Assembly: GCF_900100665.1 (NCBI RefSeq)
Contig: NZ_FNCS01000009.1
Coordinates: 85,038 to 149,037, forward strand
DNA: 64,000 nucleotides
Reading direction: 5' to 3'
Source of the DNA: Pelagibacterium luteolum
Lineage (GTDB): Bacteria; Pseudomonadota; Alphaproteobacteria; Rhizobiales; Devosiaceae
The translations under genes were made by a program, and so were the position numbers. Each line of letters begins with the position of its first letter. Position 1 is the first letter of the stretch. Of the stretch, positions 26,900 to 36,497 are shown piece by piece. The notes beneath the pieces are model-generated. The model was given only the letters and a program-made list of their open reading frames with translations, was not told where the DNA came from and made no database searches.

Positions 26900-27652
26900 T
26901 CAGGCTTTGCCGCCATCGATGACGGAGAGATGCGCATAGCGCCGGGCAGACACGCCGCTGACGCTCGATGGCATCGGAGTGTGGATGTCATTTACGGCGG
27001 CAGCGATGTCGTTACCCATCGCACTGGCATAGCCTTGCGGCGAGGCGGTATCGCGGTCGTCGGGCCATATCAATCGAAGGCCCGTGATGCGCTGACCGAT
27101 GACGGGGTGAATACCTAACCAATAGGGGGTGTCGAGTGCGGAGAGGCTGCCCATCATCCGCGAGGTTGTCACGCCATTGTGGCGGAGCGGGAACAGCGCG
27201 AGTTCAAAGCTTAGTTTTTCGCCGCGTTCTGTCTGGCCTTCAAAGCTCACCAGCGCCACGGCGTGATCTTCGGTGACTGCGCGCATAAGCGTTTCGAGCG
27301 CGTCGTGATCGCGGGTCGCCCAAAGCGTCGAGAACGAGCGGGACTTGAGTTCCCGGCAATAGGTCGCACATATGTGCGAACCGGCGAGACGAAAATTGAA
27401 ATCGAAACCGTCGTCGGATTCAAGAATGAATGTATGGGCCAGGGCGTCGCGAATCCGGGTAGGGTCGATGTCGCGTCGTTCGGGAGTCGAGCGGGCACCG
27501 CGAATTTCGTTCCAGTAGGAGTAGAGCGTCTTGGTGCTGCGCTGTTGCATTTGGCCTAATTCGTCCTCAGTGGGCAGATGTGGAGACGAGACGACTCCGG
27601 GCGGTACAACGTCAGAGTGCCAAATTCGCTGCCTGAAATCGCTCTTAAACAA
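26900..27652 (-). CDS. PAS_5 domain protein
   Basis: A 250-residue cytoplasmic protein of the PAS_5 family (PF07310-like). The opening TKTLYSYWNEIRGAR is the family signature, followed by a PAS fold to about residue 180 (FNFRLAGSHICATYCREL, SFEGQTERGE) and a low-complexity tail. No output domain is fused, so it probably works through a partner. It is upstream of and co-directional with the PilZ protein, with about 120 bases between them. Confidence 0.85.
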   Translation of the reverse strand: MFKSDFRQRIWHSDVVPPGVVSSPHLPTEDELGQMQQRSTKTLYSYWNEIRGARSTPERRDIDPTRIRDALAHTFILESDDGFDFNFRLAGSHICATYCRELKSRSFSTLWATRDHDALETLMRAVTEDHAVALVSFEGQTERGEKLSFELALFPLRHNGVTTSRMMGSLSALDTPYWLGIHPVIGQRITGLRLIWPDDRDTASPQGYASAMGNDIAAAVNDIHTPMPSSVSGVSARRYAHLSVIDGGKA

Positions 27653-27734
27653 GTATTAAGGTTAATTTCCGCACGCTTGGTGTGGATAAGGCTGGAACCC
27701 TCAGCCAAGCCGTTGTGACGCAAAGGTTTTTTGT

Positions 27735-28487
27735 ATGAATGAGATTGCGCCGCAAGGGCAGAGGAAGGCCCGGGAGCCGATCTTCAACGTGCCTGCGACC
27801 GTCGCCGTACTGGTCGGGTTAATGTGGGCCGTTCAGGTCGCTGCCGATCTGGCCCTGGACGACTACGGCCTGGGTGCACTCAGGATATGGTTCGGGTTCA
27901 TCCCTGATCGATTCGTGGCGCCAGAGCAGTGGCCGGGCGGGATGCTTCCCCTGATCTGGAGCGGGTTCACGCACGCTTTTCTGCACGTCGATTATATGCA
28001 CCTGATCTTCAACACGGCGTGGCTGGCAATTTTTGGGACGCCAGTAGGCCGCCGATACGGCGCGACGGGTGTGCTCACAGTTTTTCTGCTCGGGGCGTTG
28101 GCTGGAGCGTTGGTTCAGGCCGCCGTCATTGTTTTCGTCGTTAACCAGTTTGCGGTGTTAATTGGTGCATCGGGCGGTGTCGCGGCGCTGACCGGAGCGG
28201 CGATGCGGTTCATTTTCGAGCCTGTGGTCGTCCGCCGCGATGAGTTTACCGGTGAAATCGTTCCAGTCGGCCGGCGCACGGCGACTCTTACAGGTGTATT
28301 CGCAAACCCACGGAGCAGGGCCTTCATAATATTCTGGATGGGCCTCAACGTTCTCATCGGATTTTCGCCGATGATCACGGGCACTAACATTGCGATCGCG
28401 TGGGAAGCCCATATCGGCGGCTTCGTCGCTGGCCTGCTGTTACCGTCGCTCTTCGACGCCATGGCGCGCGGCCGTCAGCGCCCGTAA
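27735..28487 (+). CDS. Rhomboid family intramembrane serine protease
   Basis: A 250-residue, six-helix membrane protease. The catalytic Ser is in GASGG (Ser146) and the His in AHIGGF (His226). The N-terminal HVDYMHLIFN carries the conserved HxxxN pattern of rhomboids. The substrate is unknown. The stop overlaps the convergent hisI gene by 13 bases. Confidence 0.92.
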   Translation: MNEIAPQGQRKAREPIFNVPATVAVLVGLMWAVQVAADLALDDYGLGALRIWFGFIPDRFVAPEQWPGGMLPLIWSGFTHAFLHVDYMHLIFNTAWLAIFGTPVGRRYGATGVLTVFLLGALAGALVQAAVIVFVVNQFAVLIGASGGVAALTGAAMRFIFEPVVVRRDEFTGEIVPVGRRTATLTGVFANPRSRAFIIFWMGLNVLIGFSPMITGTNIAIAWEAHIGGFVAGLLLPSLFDAMARGRQRP

Positions 28488-28924
28488 ACATCGGCCGGAT
28501 CGAAAAGGCGCTCAGAGCCGCTATCGGCGAGAACGGTCTGTCCATCCACCGTTTCCACCTTGCGATAAAAGCAGGATTTTCGCCCTGTGTGGCAGGCAGC
28601 GCCATGTCCGGTCTGGTTGACGATGAGCAGGAGCGCATCCTGGTCGCAATCTGCGCGGATTTCGACCACCTCTTGCAACTCGCCTGAGGATTCGCCCTTT
28701 TTCCAAAGCTTGGCGCGTGAACGCGACCAGTAGGTCGCATAGCCGGACCGAAGCGTCTCGGCGATGGCATCAGCGTTCATGTGCGCAACCATAAGGACAT
28801 CACCGCTGGACGCCTCCTGGGTGACAACGGCAACGAGCCCGTTGGCGTCGAACTTGGGAGCAAAAATCGCGCCCGATTCGATATCGGCGTTGTTGAGTGT
28901 CTTCGGGTCGGTAAATTGGGTCAT
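28475..28924 (-). CDS. hisI: Phosphoribosyl-AMP cyclohydrolase
   Basis: HisI, 149 aa, opens the purine ring of PR-AMP in histidine synthesis (third step). Metal-binding residues are clear: RADCDQDALL with the DxDxD spacing and Cys in ACHTGRKSCFYR. It is the stand-alone form, not fused to HisE. The ATG at 28924 is chosen; the longer frame to 29092 overlaps folE. It sits just downstream of folE on the same strand (41-base gap). Confidence 0.93.
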   Translation of the reverse strand: MTQFTDPKTLNNADIESGAIFAPKFDANGLVAVVTQEASSGDVLMVAHMNADAIAETLRSGYATYWSRSRAKLWKKGESSGELQEVVEIRADCDQDALLLIVNQTGHGAACHTGRKSCFYRKVETVDGQTVLADSGSERLFDPADVYGR

Positions 28925-28965
28925 GGCGCGGTCTTTAAACCAAGGCCGCGCCGAGGCAAAGGCAC

Positions 28966-29595
28966 TTACCGCCCGGCGCGGATGAGGGCGAAAAAGCGGT
29001 CCTGCTCCTGGCGGTCTTCGGCCAGAACGCCTGTGAACCGATGCGTGATCGTAGATGAGCCATGTTTGCGCACTCCGCGCATGGACATGCACATGTGCTC
29101 TGCTTCGAGCATCACGGCTGCACCGCGCGGGTTGATGGCCTCGTTGATCGCCTCGATGATCTGAGCTGTGAGGTTTTCCTGCGTCTGCAGGCGCTTGGCA
29201 AAGACGTCGGTTACACGGGCGAGCTTTGACAATCCCACGACGCCATCATGGGGCAGATAGGCTATATGTGCCTTACCCACGAATGGCACCATGTGGTGCT
29301 CGCAGTGAGAATTGAACGGAATATCGCGGACCAGCACGATATCGTCATAGCCACCGACTTCAGAAAAAGTCGTTTCCAGAATCTTGGCTGCGTCTTCGTC
29401 ATAGCCGGAATAAAATTCGCGATACGAATCCACAACACGGCGCGGCGTGTCGATCAATCCCTCGCGGTTGGGATTGTCTCCCGCCCAGGCGATCAGCGTG
29501 CGGACCGCCGCTTCCGCTTCTTCGCGCGACGGGCGTTGGATCACGCGTTCGAGTGCGGTCTGTGCGACAGGCTTGGGTTTGACGTTCATGTCCAT
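28966..29595 (-). CDS. folE: GTP cyclohydrolase I
   Basis: FolE, 209 aa. It converts GTP to dihydroneopterin triphosphate, the entry to folate and tetrahydrobiopterin. Motifs are intact: [12 protein letters not shown], zinc-site [10 protein letters not shown] and [10 protein letters not shown]. The ATG at 29595 (MDMNVKP) has GGGGAT eight bases upstream. It precedes hisI and is divergent from the IscU-like gene, an order common in Hyphomicrobiales. Confidence 0.95.
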   Translation of the reverse strand: MDMNVKPKPVAQTALERVIQRPSREEAEAAVRTLIAWAGDNPNREGLIDTPRRVVDSYREFYSGYDEDAAKILETTFSEVGGYDDIVLVRDIPFNSHCEHHMVPFVGKAHIAYLPHDGVVGLSKLARVTDVFAKRLQTQENLTAQIIEAINEAINPRGAAVMLEAEHMCMSMRGVRKHGSSTITHRFTGVLAEDRQEQDRFFALIRAGR

Positions 29596-29786
29596 TCGAT
29601 TATCCCCGGACTGCGGCTTGCTAGGCGCCGAATGCATCCTTTACGCCGCAGGGTCGTCGCTGGACCAATAAGATTTTGCAGCCCGGCGCGTGGCTCCTTA
29701 TATAGGCCAGAGGCGCCATTGGACAAGAAACCAGATGGCGCGATTTGATGAACACTGGGTTCAATGACCCAAGAAGCTGCGCAAAT

Positions 29787-30215
29787 ATGGAATTTTCCGA
29801 CCTTTACAGCTCTCGCATCCTCGAAATTGCCGGGGCCGCCCGCCAGATGCCACGCCTCGAGGCGCCGCACGGTACCGCGCGAAAGGTGTCCCGCGTGTGT
29901 GGATCGGCGGTCGAAGTCGACCTGAAGCTCGAGGGCGGCAAGGTTGTGGCGTATGGCGCCGATGTGAACGCATGCGCGCTTGGCCAGACGAGCGCCGCAA
30001 TCGTTGCCGAGCAAATTGTCGGATCGACGCCGGTCGAGTTGCGTCGCGTGCGTGAAGCTATGGTCGCGATGCTCAAGTCGGATGGCAAGCCACCAGACGG
30101 GCGTTGGGATGACCTCAAATATCTTGAACCTGTTCGGGCGTTTCCTGCCCGCCATGCTTCCACATTGTTGGTGTTTGAGGCGATCAATGAAGCGCTCGAG
30201 AGGGCCGGAGTGTGA
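29787..30215 (+). CDS. IscU/NifU_N-like Fe-S scaffold homologue
   Basis: A 142-residue protein of the NifU_N/IscU fold: CGSAVEVDL near residue 38, NACALGQTSAAIVAEQI near 62, and PARHASTLLVFEA near 118. Two of the three scaffold Cys are present. The third, normally after the His in this last motif, is Ala, and the Asp after the first Cys is Ser. It may therefore be a carrier or a degenerate scaffold. The start is uncertain: the ATG at 29748 would add 13 residues. It overlaps yidD (TGATG). Confidence 0.85.
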   Translation: MEFSDLYSSRILEIAGAARQMPRLEAPHGTARKVSRVCGSAVEVDLKLEGGKVVAYGADVNACALGQTSAAIVAEQIVGSTPVELRRVREAMVAMLKSDGKPPDGRWDDLKYLEPVRAFPARHASTLLVFEAINEALERAGV

Positions 30216-30520
30216 TGGACCGTGTCTGGGCGGCGATCGACTGGCCCTTTAAATGGACCGCCTTTCTGCTCATCCAGACGTATCGTTATACGCTGTCGGC
30301 CTTTATGGGCCGAAACTGCCGCCACGCGCCGTCCTGTTCCGAGTTCACCCGAGATGCGATCTTGAGGCATGGGTTTTGGCCCGGCGGTTGGATGGGGGCA
30401 GGGCGCGTGTGGCGTTGCCGTCCACGCGGCACGCACGGGTATGACCCTGTTCCCGACGTTGTTCCCGCCGCGGCGCGGTGGTACCTGCCATGGCGCTACG
30501 GGCGCTGGAGCGGCAAGTAA
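30215..30520 (+). CDS. yidD: Membrane protein insertion efficiency factor YidD
   Basis: YidD, 101 aa, helps YidC insert inner-membrane proteins. Diagnostic motif NCRHAPSCSEFTRDAI with its three Cys region, followed by GGWMGAGRVWRCRP. An amphipathic N-terminal helix (FKWTAFLLIQTYRY) should lie on the membrane. Start ATG at 30215 overlaps the preceding stop as TGATG, so the two genes are coupled. Confidence 0.92.
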   Translation: MDRVWAAIDWPFKWTAFLLIQTYRYTLSAFMGRNCRHAPSCSEFTRDAILRHGFWPGGWMGAGRVWRCRPRGTHGYDPVPDVVPAAARWYLPWRYGRWSGK

Positions 30521-30609
30521 GGGCTGGAATCGCAACCCAATCGTGCTAATCAACCCGCCTTGCGCGTGCTGTCGCGTGCAATCAACACATGAATTTATGG
30601 AGATATCCG

Positions 30610-32580
30610 ATGATTAAGGTGACGTTCCCCGACGGTGCAGTGCGTGAATTCGCTCTCGGCACCACCGGGACCACCATCGTCGAAGGCATCTCCAAGTCGC
30701 TAGCCAAGAAAACCGTCGCTATGCGCTGGAACGGCGAGCTTGCCGATCTGTCCGACGTCCTCGATGCTGATGGCAAGATCGAGTTCGTGCTGCGCGATGA
30801 TCCGGCGGCGCTCGAATTGATCCGTCACGACGCGGCCCACGTTCTGGCCGAGGCGGTTCAGGAACTCTGGCCCGATACCCAGGTCACGATAGGTCCCGTG
30901 ATCGAGAACGGGTTCTTCTACGACTTCTACCGTGCCGAGCCGTTTTCGGAGGACGATCTGCGCGTCATCGAAAAGAAGATGGAAGAGATCGTTGATCGCG
31001 GCGCCGAGTTCACCAAGGAAGTCTGGGATCGCGAGGAAGCCAAGAAGGCCTTTTCCGCCAAGGGCGAACAGTTCAAGGTCGAACTGATCGACGCTATCCC
31101 CGACGATCAGCAGCTCAAGATCTACAAGCAGGGTCAGTGGTTCGATCTCTGCCGCGGCCCGCACATGCGCTCGACCAAGGATGTCGGCAAGGCCTTCAAG
31201 CTGACCAAGGTTGCCGGCGCATATTGGCGCGGGGACTCCAATCGTGAAGTCCTGAGTCGGATCTACGGAACCGCTTGGGCCGGTAAAGATCAGCTCGACG
31301 CGCATCTTCACATGATCGAAGAGGCCGAAAAACGCGATCACCGCAAGATCGGGCAGGAGATGGATTTGTACCATTTCCAGCACGAGGCGCAGGGGTCGGT
31401 GTTCTGGCACCCTAAGGGCTTCGTCATGTACAACCAGATGGAGGCCTATATCCGCCGCCGTCTAAACGCATCCGGCTACAAGGAAATCAAGACGCCGCAG
31501 CTTCTCGACAACAAGCTTTGGGAGAAGTCCGGCCATTGGCAGAAATTCCGCGATGGCATGTTTGTTGTGCCTGACGAAATTCCGTCGATGGAAGAAGGCA
31601 AGCCCATCGTATCGATGGATGCCAATCTTCTGGCACTCAAGCCAATGAACTGCCCGGCGCACGTGCAGGTCTTCAACCAGGGGATCAAGTCTTACCGCGA
31701 TCTACCCCTGCGGCTTGCCGAATTTGGCTGTTGTCATCGTAATGAGGCCCATGGCGCGCTCCATGGCCTGATGCGGGTGCGGCAGATGACGCAGGACGAT
31801 GCCCACATCTTCTGCCGGATCGACCAGATTCAGGCAGAGACTGAAAAGTTCTGCGCGCTGCTCGACTCTGTTTACGAGGACATGGGCTTTACCGAAGTCC
31901 GCATCCTGCTTGCGACACGTCCTGAAACGCGCGCCGGTGACGATTCGGTGTGGGACCTGGCTGAAAAGAGCCTTGGCGATGCGCTTTCGGCCACAGGTCG
32001 GAAGTTCGAAATCGCAGAAGGCGAGGGGGCTTTCTATGGTCCCAAGCTCGAATTCCACCTTAAGGACGCCATCGGTCGCTCTTGGCAGTGCGGTACACTG
32101 CAGCTTGATTTCGTGATGCCCGAACGTCTGGATGCGTCTTATGTCGCTGAAGATGGTTCGCGCCAGCGCCCCGTGATGCTGCACCGCGCGATCCTGGGAT
32201 CGCTGGAACGGTTCCTGGGCATGATGATCGAAAGTTATGCCGGTCGCATGCCGCTTTGGCTGGCGCCCGTGCAGGTCGTCGTGGCCACGATCGTTTCTGA
32301 CGCCGATGATTACGCACAGGAGGTTGTTGCAGACTTGCGGGCAAAGGGTATCCGTGCCGAAGTCGATACACGCAACGAGTCCATCAACTACAAGGTACGC
32401 GAGCACTCGGTCGGTCGCGTGCCCTTTATCTTCGTCGCCGGACGGCGCGAGGCGGAGGAGAAGACGGTCTCGATCCGCCAGCTTGGCAGTCAGGGGCAGA
32501 CGGTCAAGCCTGTCGATGAGGCCATCGGCGAGTTGGTCCGCGACGTGACCCCGCCCGATCTCAAGCGCAAGGCGGCTTAG
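30610..32580 (+). CDS. thrS: Threonyl-tRNA synthetase
   Basis: ThrRS, 656 aa. TGS domain (residues 1-65, [13 protein letters not shown]), N2 editing domain (about 65-245, with [11 protein letters not shown] and CRGPH), class II catalytic core (about 250-540, zinc Cys in [10 protein letters not shown], motif 2 around [16 protein letters not shown]) and anticodon-binding domain. The ATG at 30610 has GGAG seven bases upstream; the in-frame ATG at 30589 is in leader. Normal length for the family. Confidence 0.97.
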   Translation: MIKVTFPDGAVREFALGTTGTTIVEGISKSLAKKTVAMRWNGELADLSDVLDADGKIEFVLRDDPAALELIRHDAAHVLAEAVQELWPDTQVTIGPVIENGFFYDFYRAEPFSEDDLRVIEKKMEEIVDRGAEFTKEVWDREEAKKAFSAKGEQFKVELIDAIPDDQQLKIYKQGQWFDLCRGPHMRSTKDVGKAFKLTKVAGAYWRGDSNREVLSRIYGTAWAGKDQLDAHLHMIEEAEKRDHRKIGQEMDLYHFQHEAQGSVFWHPKGFVMYNQMEAYIRRRLNASGYKEIKTPQLLDNKLWEKSGHWQKFRDGMFVVPDEIPSMEEGKPIVSMDANLLALKPMNCPAHVQVFNQGIKSYRDLPLRLAEFGCCHRNEAHGALHGLMRVRQMTQDDAHIFCRIDQIQAETEKFCALLDSVYEDMGFTEVRILLATRPETRAGDDSVWDLAEKSLGDALSATGRKFEIAEGEGAFYGPKLEFHLKDAIGRSWQCGTLQLDFVMPERLDASYVAEDGSRQRPVMLHRAILGSLERFLGMMIESYAGRMPLWLAPVQVVVATIVSDADDYAQEVVADLRAKGIRAEVDTRNESINYKVREHSVGRVPFIFVAGRREAEEKTVSIRQLGSQGQTVKPVDEAIGELVRDVTPPDLKRKAA

Positions 32581-32585
32581 ACACG

Positions 32586-32616
32586 AAAACCCCCGGACGT
32601 GTGTTCGGGGGTTTTT
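32586..32616 (+). terminator. Bidirectional terminator after thrS
   Basis: AAACCCCCGGAC-gtgt-GTTCGGGGGTTTTT: a GC-rich stem with A-run on one side and T-run on the other, so it can serve both thrS and the convergent gene ending at 32623. Confidence 0.92.
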
Positions 32617-32622
32617 GCTTTA

Positions 32623-33597
32623 TCAGAACGCCGAGGTCAGGATTTCCACCTGACGGGGAGCGCCCGCGGTGACTTCGAATTCCCGGTTATAGACATTGTC
32701 GCCGAGCTTTGCCAAAGCCAGATAGTCGCCTTCGGCGAGCACGGTTGCCGGGAACGCGCCGATATCGCTGAAGATCGTTTCGCCTTGCGGTGTCTGGATG
32801 GTCCATTCCACGTCGGCAATCGCTTCCCCGCCTTCTTCCGAGACGAGTCGAAGCGCAACCTGCGCAGCACGATGAAAAAGCGTTGCCTCGGTCATCTGGC
32901 CAGGCTCGACTCGGAGTTCCGAGCGCACGACAGCGTTGATGGGGCCGAAACGCGATACGATAGAATAGATGCCGGCGTTCAGGTGGATCAACTCGCCCGC
33001 CACGAGATTCTCGGCAACGGTGACGCGGCCATCAGGACCTTGCGAATAGACGTCGAACCGTACGAGGTCGGGCGGGATTGGCACATCGCCTGTTACCATT
33101 GCGTTGAGATTGAGCCCGCCGACTTCGAAGACGATGGTGTGGGTATTGGGGCCAGGCTCAACGAACAAGGTGTCGCTGACCTGGGCGCGCCCGTAAGCGA
33201 CATGCATCACATATTCGCCTGGCGGTAGGCTCAGCGTGGCTGTTGATTCCTCGGATTTGGCGACGAGAGCAAGTTCGCCCGTCTCGTCGACCTCCGTGTC
33301 GAAGACGCGCCAGACGAGACCGTCTGGGATAAAGGGGCCGTCATCCGAAAGGCGCGCCGAAAGCGTAACCGGCTGAGGGTCTGTGATATGCGAAAAATCT
33401 GGCCGGACATCTGGGCCGATTTCCTGATCGATCACCCCGTCATCGTCGAGGCCGACAGCGTTTTCGCCCGTGCCACCGAACTCTTCCGGGCGCGGCGGGG
33501 GAACAGGAGAAACCAGATCTTCGTCAATTTCCTGCGCTAAAGCATTGGCGCCCGATAGCGCCAAAATACTCACAACGAAAAGGGTACGCAGCCGCAT
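32623..33597 (-). CDS. Secreted protein of repeated beta-sandwich-like modules, unknown
   Basis: A 324-residue exported protein with signal peptide (ALSGANALAQEI) and an acidic, Pro-rich linker. Three similar beta-rich stretches follow, each containing a phrase like LPPGEYVMHVAYG, LIHLNAGIYSIVS or VLAEGDYLALAKLG. That xxxGxYxxxx pattern resembles PEGA/carboxypeptidase-regulatory-like folds in cell-surface proteins. No catalytic residues seen. The ATG at 33597 begins the signal peptide. Monocistronic. Confidence 0.78.
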   Translation of the reverse strand: MRLRTLFVVSILALSGANALAQEIDEDLVSPVPPPRPEEFGGTGENAVGLDDDGVIDQEIGPDVRPDFSHITDPQPVTLSARLSDDGPFIPDGLVWRVFDTEVDETGELALVAKSEESTATLSLPPGEYVMHVAYGRAQVSDTLFVEPGPNTHTIVFEVGGLNLNAMVTGDVPIPPDLVRFDVYSQGPDGRVTVAENLVAGELIHLNAGIYSIVSRFGPINAVVRSELRVEPGQMTEATLFHRAAQVALRLVSEEGGEAIADVEWTIQTPQGETIFSDIGAFPATVLAEGDYLALAKLGDNVYNREFEVTAGAPRQVEILTSAF

Positions 33598-33738
33598 CAA
33601 CACACCGTTTGCCGAACCGCTCCTTGGAGAACGCGCGATTCCTAATCTTGGAATAGGGAAATCCTGTGTCATAAGGAGCCCTATTGAGCAAGCCGAAGGG
33701 CTTGCGTCCGCAAGCTGCAATGGAGCCTTTCGTCCACA

Positions 33739-34317
33739 ATGCCCGCCAATGAAGCTCTTCGAGACTATCTTCTGACACGTCGTACGGTGACCGCACCGTT
33801 TCTAGCCGAGCCCGGCCCTAGTCCAGACCAACTCCAGGAGATGCTCACGATCGCATGTCGGGTACCGGATCATGGTAAATTGGCACCTTGGCGGTTCCTG
33901 ATTTATGATGGCGACGCGCGAGTACGTGTCGGAGATAAGCTGCATAACCTCGCCGCACGCAAATGGCCGGATCGAAACGCCGAACAGCTTGACGCCGAGC
34001 GAAGACAATTTCTGCCTGCACCGCTGACAGTCGGCGTCATCTCCACCGCAGCGCCGCATTTCAAAATTCCCGAACTTGAGCAATTGATGGCGGCGGGAAA
34101 TGCCTGTTTTAATCTCTGTCACGCGGCAAACGCCTTGGGTTTCGGTGCCCAATGGGTGACTCGATGGTTCGCCTTCGAACCCGAGGCTGCTCAGATGCTA
34201 GGGGCTAGACCCGGCGAACAATTTGTCGGTTTCGTCCACATCGGAACGCCACAAACACAGCTGGAAGATCGTGAACGGCCGGATCCAAAGGCTCTGACCA
34301 CGCGGTGGGATGGTTAA
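33739..34317 (+). CDS. Nitroreductase family protein (YdjA-like)
   Basis: A 192-residue FMN-dependent oxidoreductase of the small YdjA-type nitroreductase group. N-terminal RRTVTAPFL, then CRVPDHGKLAPWRF, which binds flavin phosphate, and a C-terminal GFGAQWVTRWF / GFVHIGTP pair. Likely a homodimer using NAD(P)H; the natural substrate is unknown. Confidence 0.88.
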   Translation: MPANEALRDYLLTRRTVTAPFLAEPGPSPDQLQEMLTIACRVPDHGKLAPWRFLIYDGDARVRVGDKLHNLAARKWPDRNAEQLDAERRQFLPAPLTVGVISTAAPHFKIPELEQLMAAGNACFNLCHAANALGFGAQWVTRWFAFEPEAAQMLGARPGEQFVGFVHIGTPQTQLEDRERPDPKALTTRWDG

Positions 34318-34377
34318 CCAGGGGTTAACCTCGTTAGGATTTTATTTGCCCAACCTTGTCGAGTCGCAGCAGAGTCC

Positions 34378-35196
34378 ATGGTTTCGCCTGTTTCGAATAT
34401 TCCCCAGCCCATTGCTTATGCTCTCGACAGGGCAGGGACGCGCAATGGCGTGGATTTCGATTATCTGCTGCAAACCGCGATCCGTGAGAGCAGCCTAAAC
34501 CCGTCAGCAAAGGCGCCGACATCATCGGCAACGGGCCTGTTTCAATTCATCGAGAGCACGTGGCTCGAAGTGATGAAGGACGAGGGGCCACGCCTCGGAT
34601 ACCAGGACTTTGCTGACCAGATACAGGCGAATGGTGGCGAGTTCTTCGTCTCCGATCCTGCGACACGCCAGCAGATTCTCGATTTGCGGTTTAACCCCGA
34701 GGTCTCTGCCGACCTTGCAGCCGCGTTCACGCGCAACAATGGCGATTATCTCTACGGAAAATTCGGGCGCATGCCGAGCGCAGGCGAGCTTTATATTGCC
34801 CATTTCTTGGGTAGTCGTGGCGCTGAACGATTCTTCGAGCTCGGCCTGCAGGATCCCAACGCCAACGCGGCCGCCGCATTTCCGCGACCCGCAGCCGCCA
34901 ACCCCACAATCTTTTATGACGATGGGCGCCCGCGCACCGTTCGAGAAGTGTATCAGGTTCTCGTGGCACGCCATGGCGGCGGGCCCTCCAATGCAGCATT
35001 TGCTGCGCAACAGATGGCGTCTCAGCCGCCCATGCCTTCGCGATATGAGGTCGACACGGGGCCGGTCATTCCGCCCGGCGTATCGTTTACGTCGCTCTTT
35101 TCAACGCAGGCTACTCCCGAAAGCCGCCCAGTGGTGGAAACCGGCAACGCCGTTCCCGGCCGTGCCTTGTTCAGCGATATTTATTCGGGCGAGTAA
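34378..35196 (+). CDS. Lytic transglycosylase SLT-domain protein
   Basis: A 272-residue protein whose first ~160 residues form an SLT/lysozyme-like fold: catalytic Glu in AIRESSLNP near residue 38, SSATGLFQFIESTW and AHFLGSRGAERFFE. The C-terminal 100 residues are Pro/Ser-rich and probably disordered. No clear Sec signal peptide, so export may use another route or occur with a flagellar/secretion system. Related proteins in Rhizobiales are annotated as flagellar or phage-like muramidases. Confidence 0.82.
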   Translation: MVSPVSNIPQPIAYALDRAGTRNGVDFDYLLQTAIRESSLNPSAKAPTSSATGLFQFIESTWLEVMKDEGPRLGYQDFADQIQANGGEFFVSDPATRQQILDLRFNPEVSADLAAAFTRNNGDYLYGKFGRMPSAGELYIAHFLGSRGAERFFELGLQDPNANAAAAFPRPAAANPTIFYDDGRPRTVREVYQVLVARHGGGPSNAAFAAQQMASQPPMPSRYEVDTGPVIPPGVSFTSLFSTQATPESRPVVETGNAVPGRALFSDIYSGE

Positions 35197-35271
35197 CAGC
35201 CACCAGCCTATGGTGAACCAATCCTTAAACCTTGATCGCTAGGTTTTGGACACTGGTTCTGGGGATGCGTA

Positions 35272-36471
35272 ATGGTTGCTTATCAGCGGTATGTGGAACT
35301 GTCGTCTTCCGGCGATAGCGAGGAGCGCGGTCAGGCGGCGCATCTGGCCGCAATCGCCTATCTTGGCCACCGCGGTCCAGCCGACGAACACGCCGCACTG
35401 TATGCCGCGCTGATGAATTTCCTCGACGATCCATCGGTCAAGGTTCGTGCGGCTCTGGCCTATGGCCTTCTCCATTCCGACCATGCTCCCCGTCCGCTGA
35501 TGTTGGCGCTGGCCCAGGATGCGCCTGTCATATCGCGGGCCGTGGTGCAATTCTCTCCGATGCTGCTCGATGCGGACCTCATGGGCATTATTCGCTCGGG
35601 CGATCCCGATATGCTGGCCGTCATCACCGCGCGTCCGGCACTCAGCCAGCGTGTCGCTCTGGCGCTGACGCGACTGGGCAATCCCGACCTCTGCATCCGT
35701 GTTTTGGGACGCGCAGATATCGAGCTTCCCGACGATGATTTGATGATGATGGCCGAGACGTGGGGTGAAGACCCCAAGGTGCGTGGTGCGCTGTTCAATC
35801 GCAAGGATTTGCCGGGACAGGCGAGACTCTATCTCGTTGAGTGCGTACGCAACGCGCTTTCAGGTCTGCGTATCGTCAAGGGCGCCATCCAGCCGCGTCG
35901 TCTTGACCGCATGATGCGCGATGCATGTGACAGTGCCGCGACGTCGATCGGTGAACGCGAGGCGGGAAGGGGGCAGCGCGGTTTTGTTGCTACTCTCGCC
36001 GACAATGACAAGATCACGGCACGGCTGATGCTGCATGCGCTTGTGCACGGTCGTGTCCTGTTTTTCGCCGATGCGTTGGCACATCTGTCGCAAACGCCTA
36101 GGCGCAAGGTTTTCACGATGCTCGATGGCGGGAGCCGCGCTGCGCTTCACGCTCTGTTCGCACGCTGCGGCTTTACGCCTGCGGTGCGCAATCTTCTGGC
36201 GCGAATGGTGTCGCACGCGCGACGCGCGGACCTCGCCGACGATGTGGCCGCTCGCTACTTCGTTGTGTCGCTGTTGATCGAGGAGTTGATCGCCGAGCAT
36301 GACGGCAGCATCCCGCCGACACTCGACGAAGCCTTTGCGTATCTCAATGAACAAAACATTGCGTTGGCGCGCCTTGCTGCACGGGGCGTGATGCCCGCGT
36401 TTGCAGACGAGGCGCCCGATCTGGCAATGCTGCCCGATCACACGCCCAAGCTGGCGCTGCCGGCCGCCTAG
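35272..36471 (+). CDS. DUF2336 domain protein
   Basis: A 399-residue, helix-rich cytoplasmic protein of the DUF2336 family common in alphaproteobacteria. Repeating helical pairs resemble HEAT repeats (AALYAALMNFLDDPSVKVRAA; ALAQDAPVISRAVVQFSP). A second helical module covers residues ~200-340. No enzyme motif. Some relatives sit with polar-growth or regulatory genes; function unknown. Start at 35272, with GGGGATG upstream. Confidence 0.85.
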   Translation: MVAYQRYVELSSSGDSEERGQAAHLAAIAYLGHRGPADEHAALYAALMNFLDDPSVKVRAALAYGLLHSDHAPRPLMLALAQDAPVISRAVVQFSPMLLDADLMGIIRSGDPDMLAVITARPALSQRVALALTRLGNPDLCIRVLGRADIELPDDDLMMMAETWGEDPKVRGALFNRKDLPGQARLYLVECVRNALSGLRIVKGAIQPRRLDRMMRDACDSAATSIGEREAGRGQRGFVATLADNDKITARLMLHALVHGRVLFFADALAHLSQTPRRKVFTMLDGGSRAALHALFARCGFTPAVRNLLARMVSHARRADLADDVAARYFVVSLLIEELIAEHDGSIPPTLDEAFAYLNEQNIALARLAARGVMPAFADEAPDLAMLPDHTPKLALPAA

Positions 36472-36497
36472 GGCATTTTGGGTTAGTTTCAGCCAAC

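Noticed and set aside
30700..31410. Long minus-strand frame inside thrS
   Set aside because: High-GC antisense open frame; thrS on the other strand is certain.
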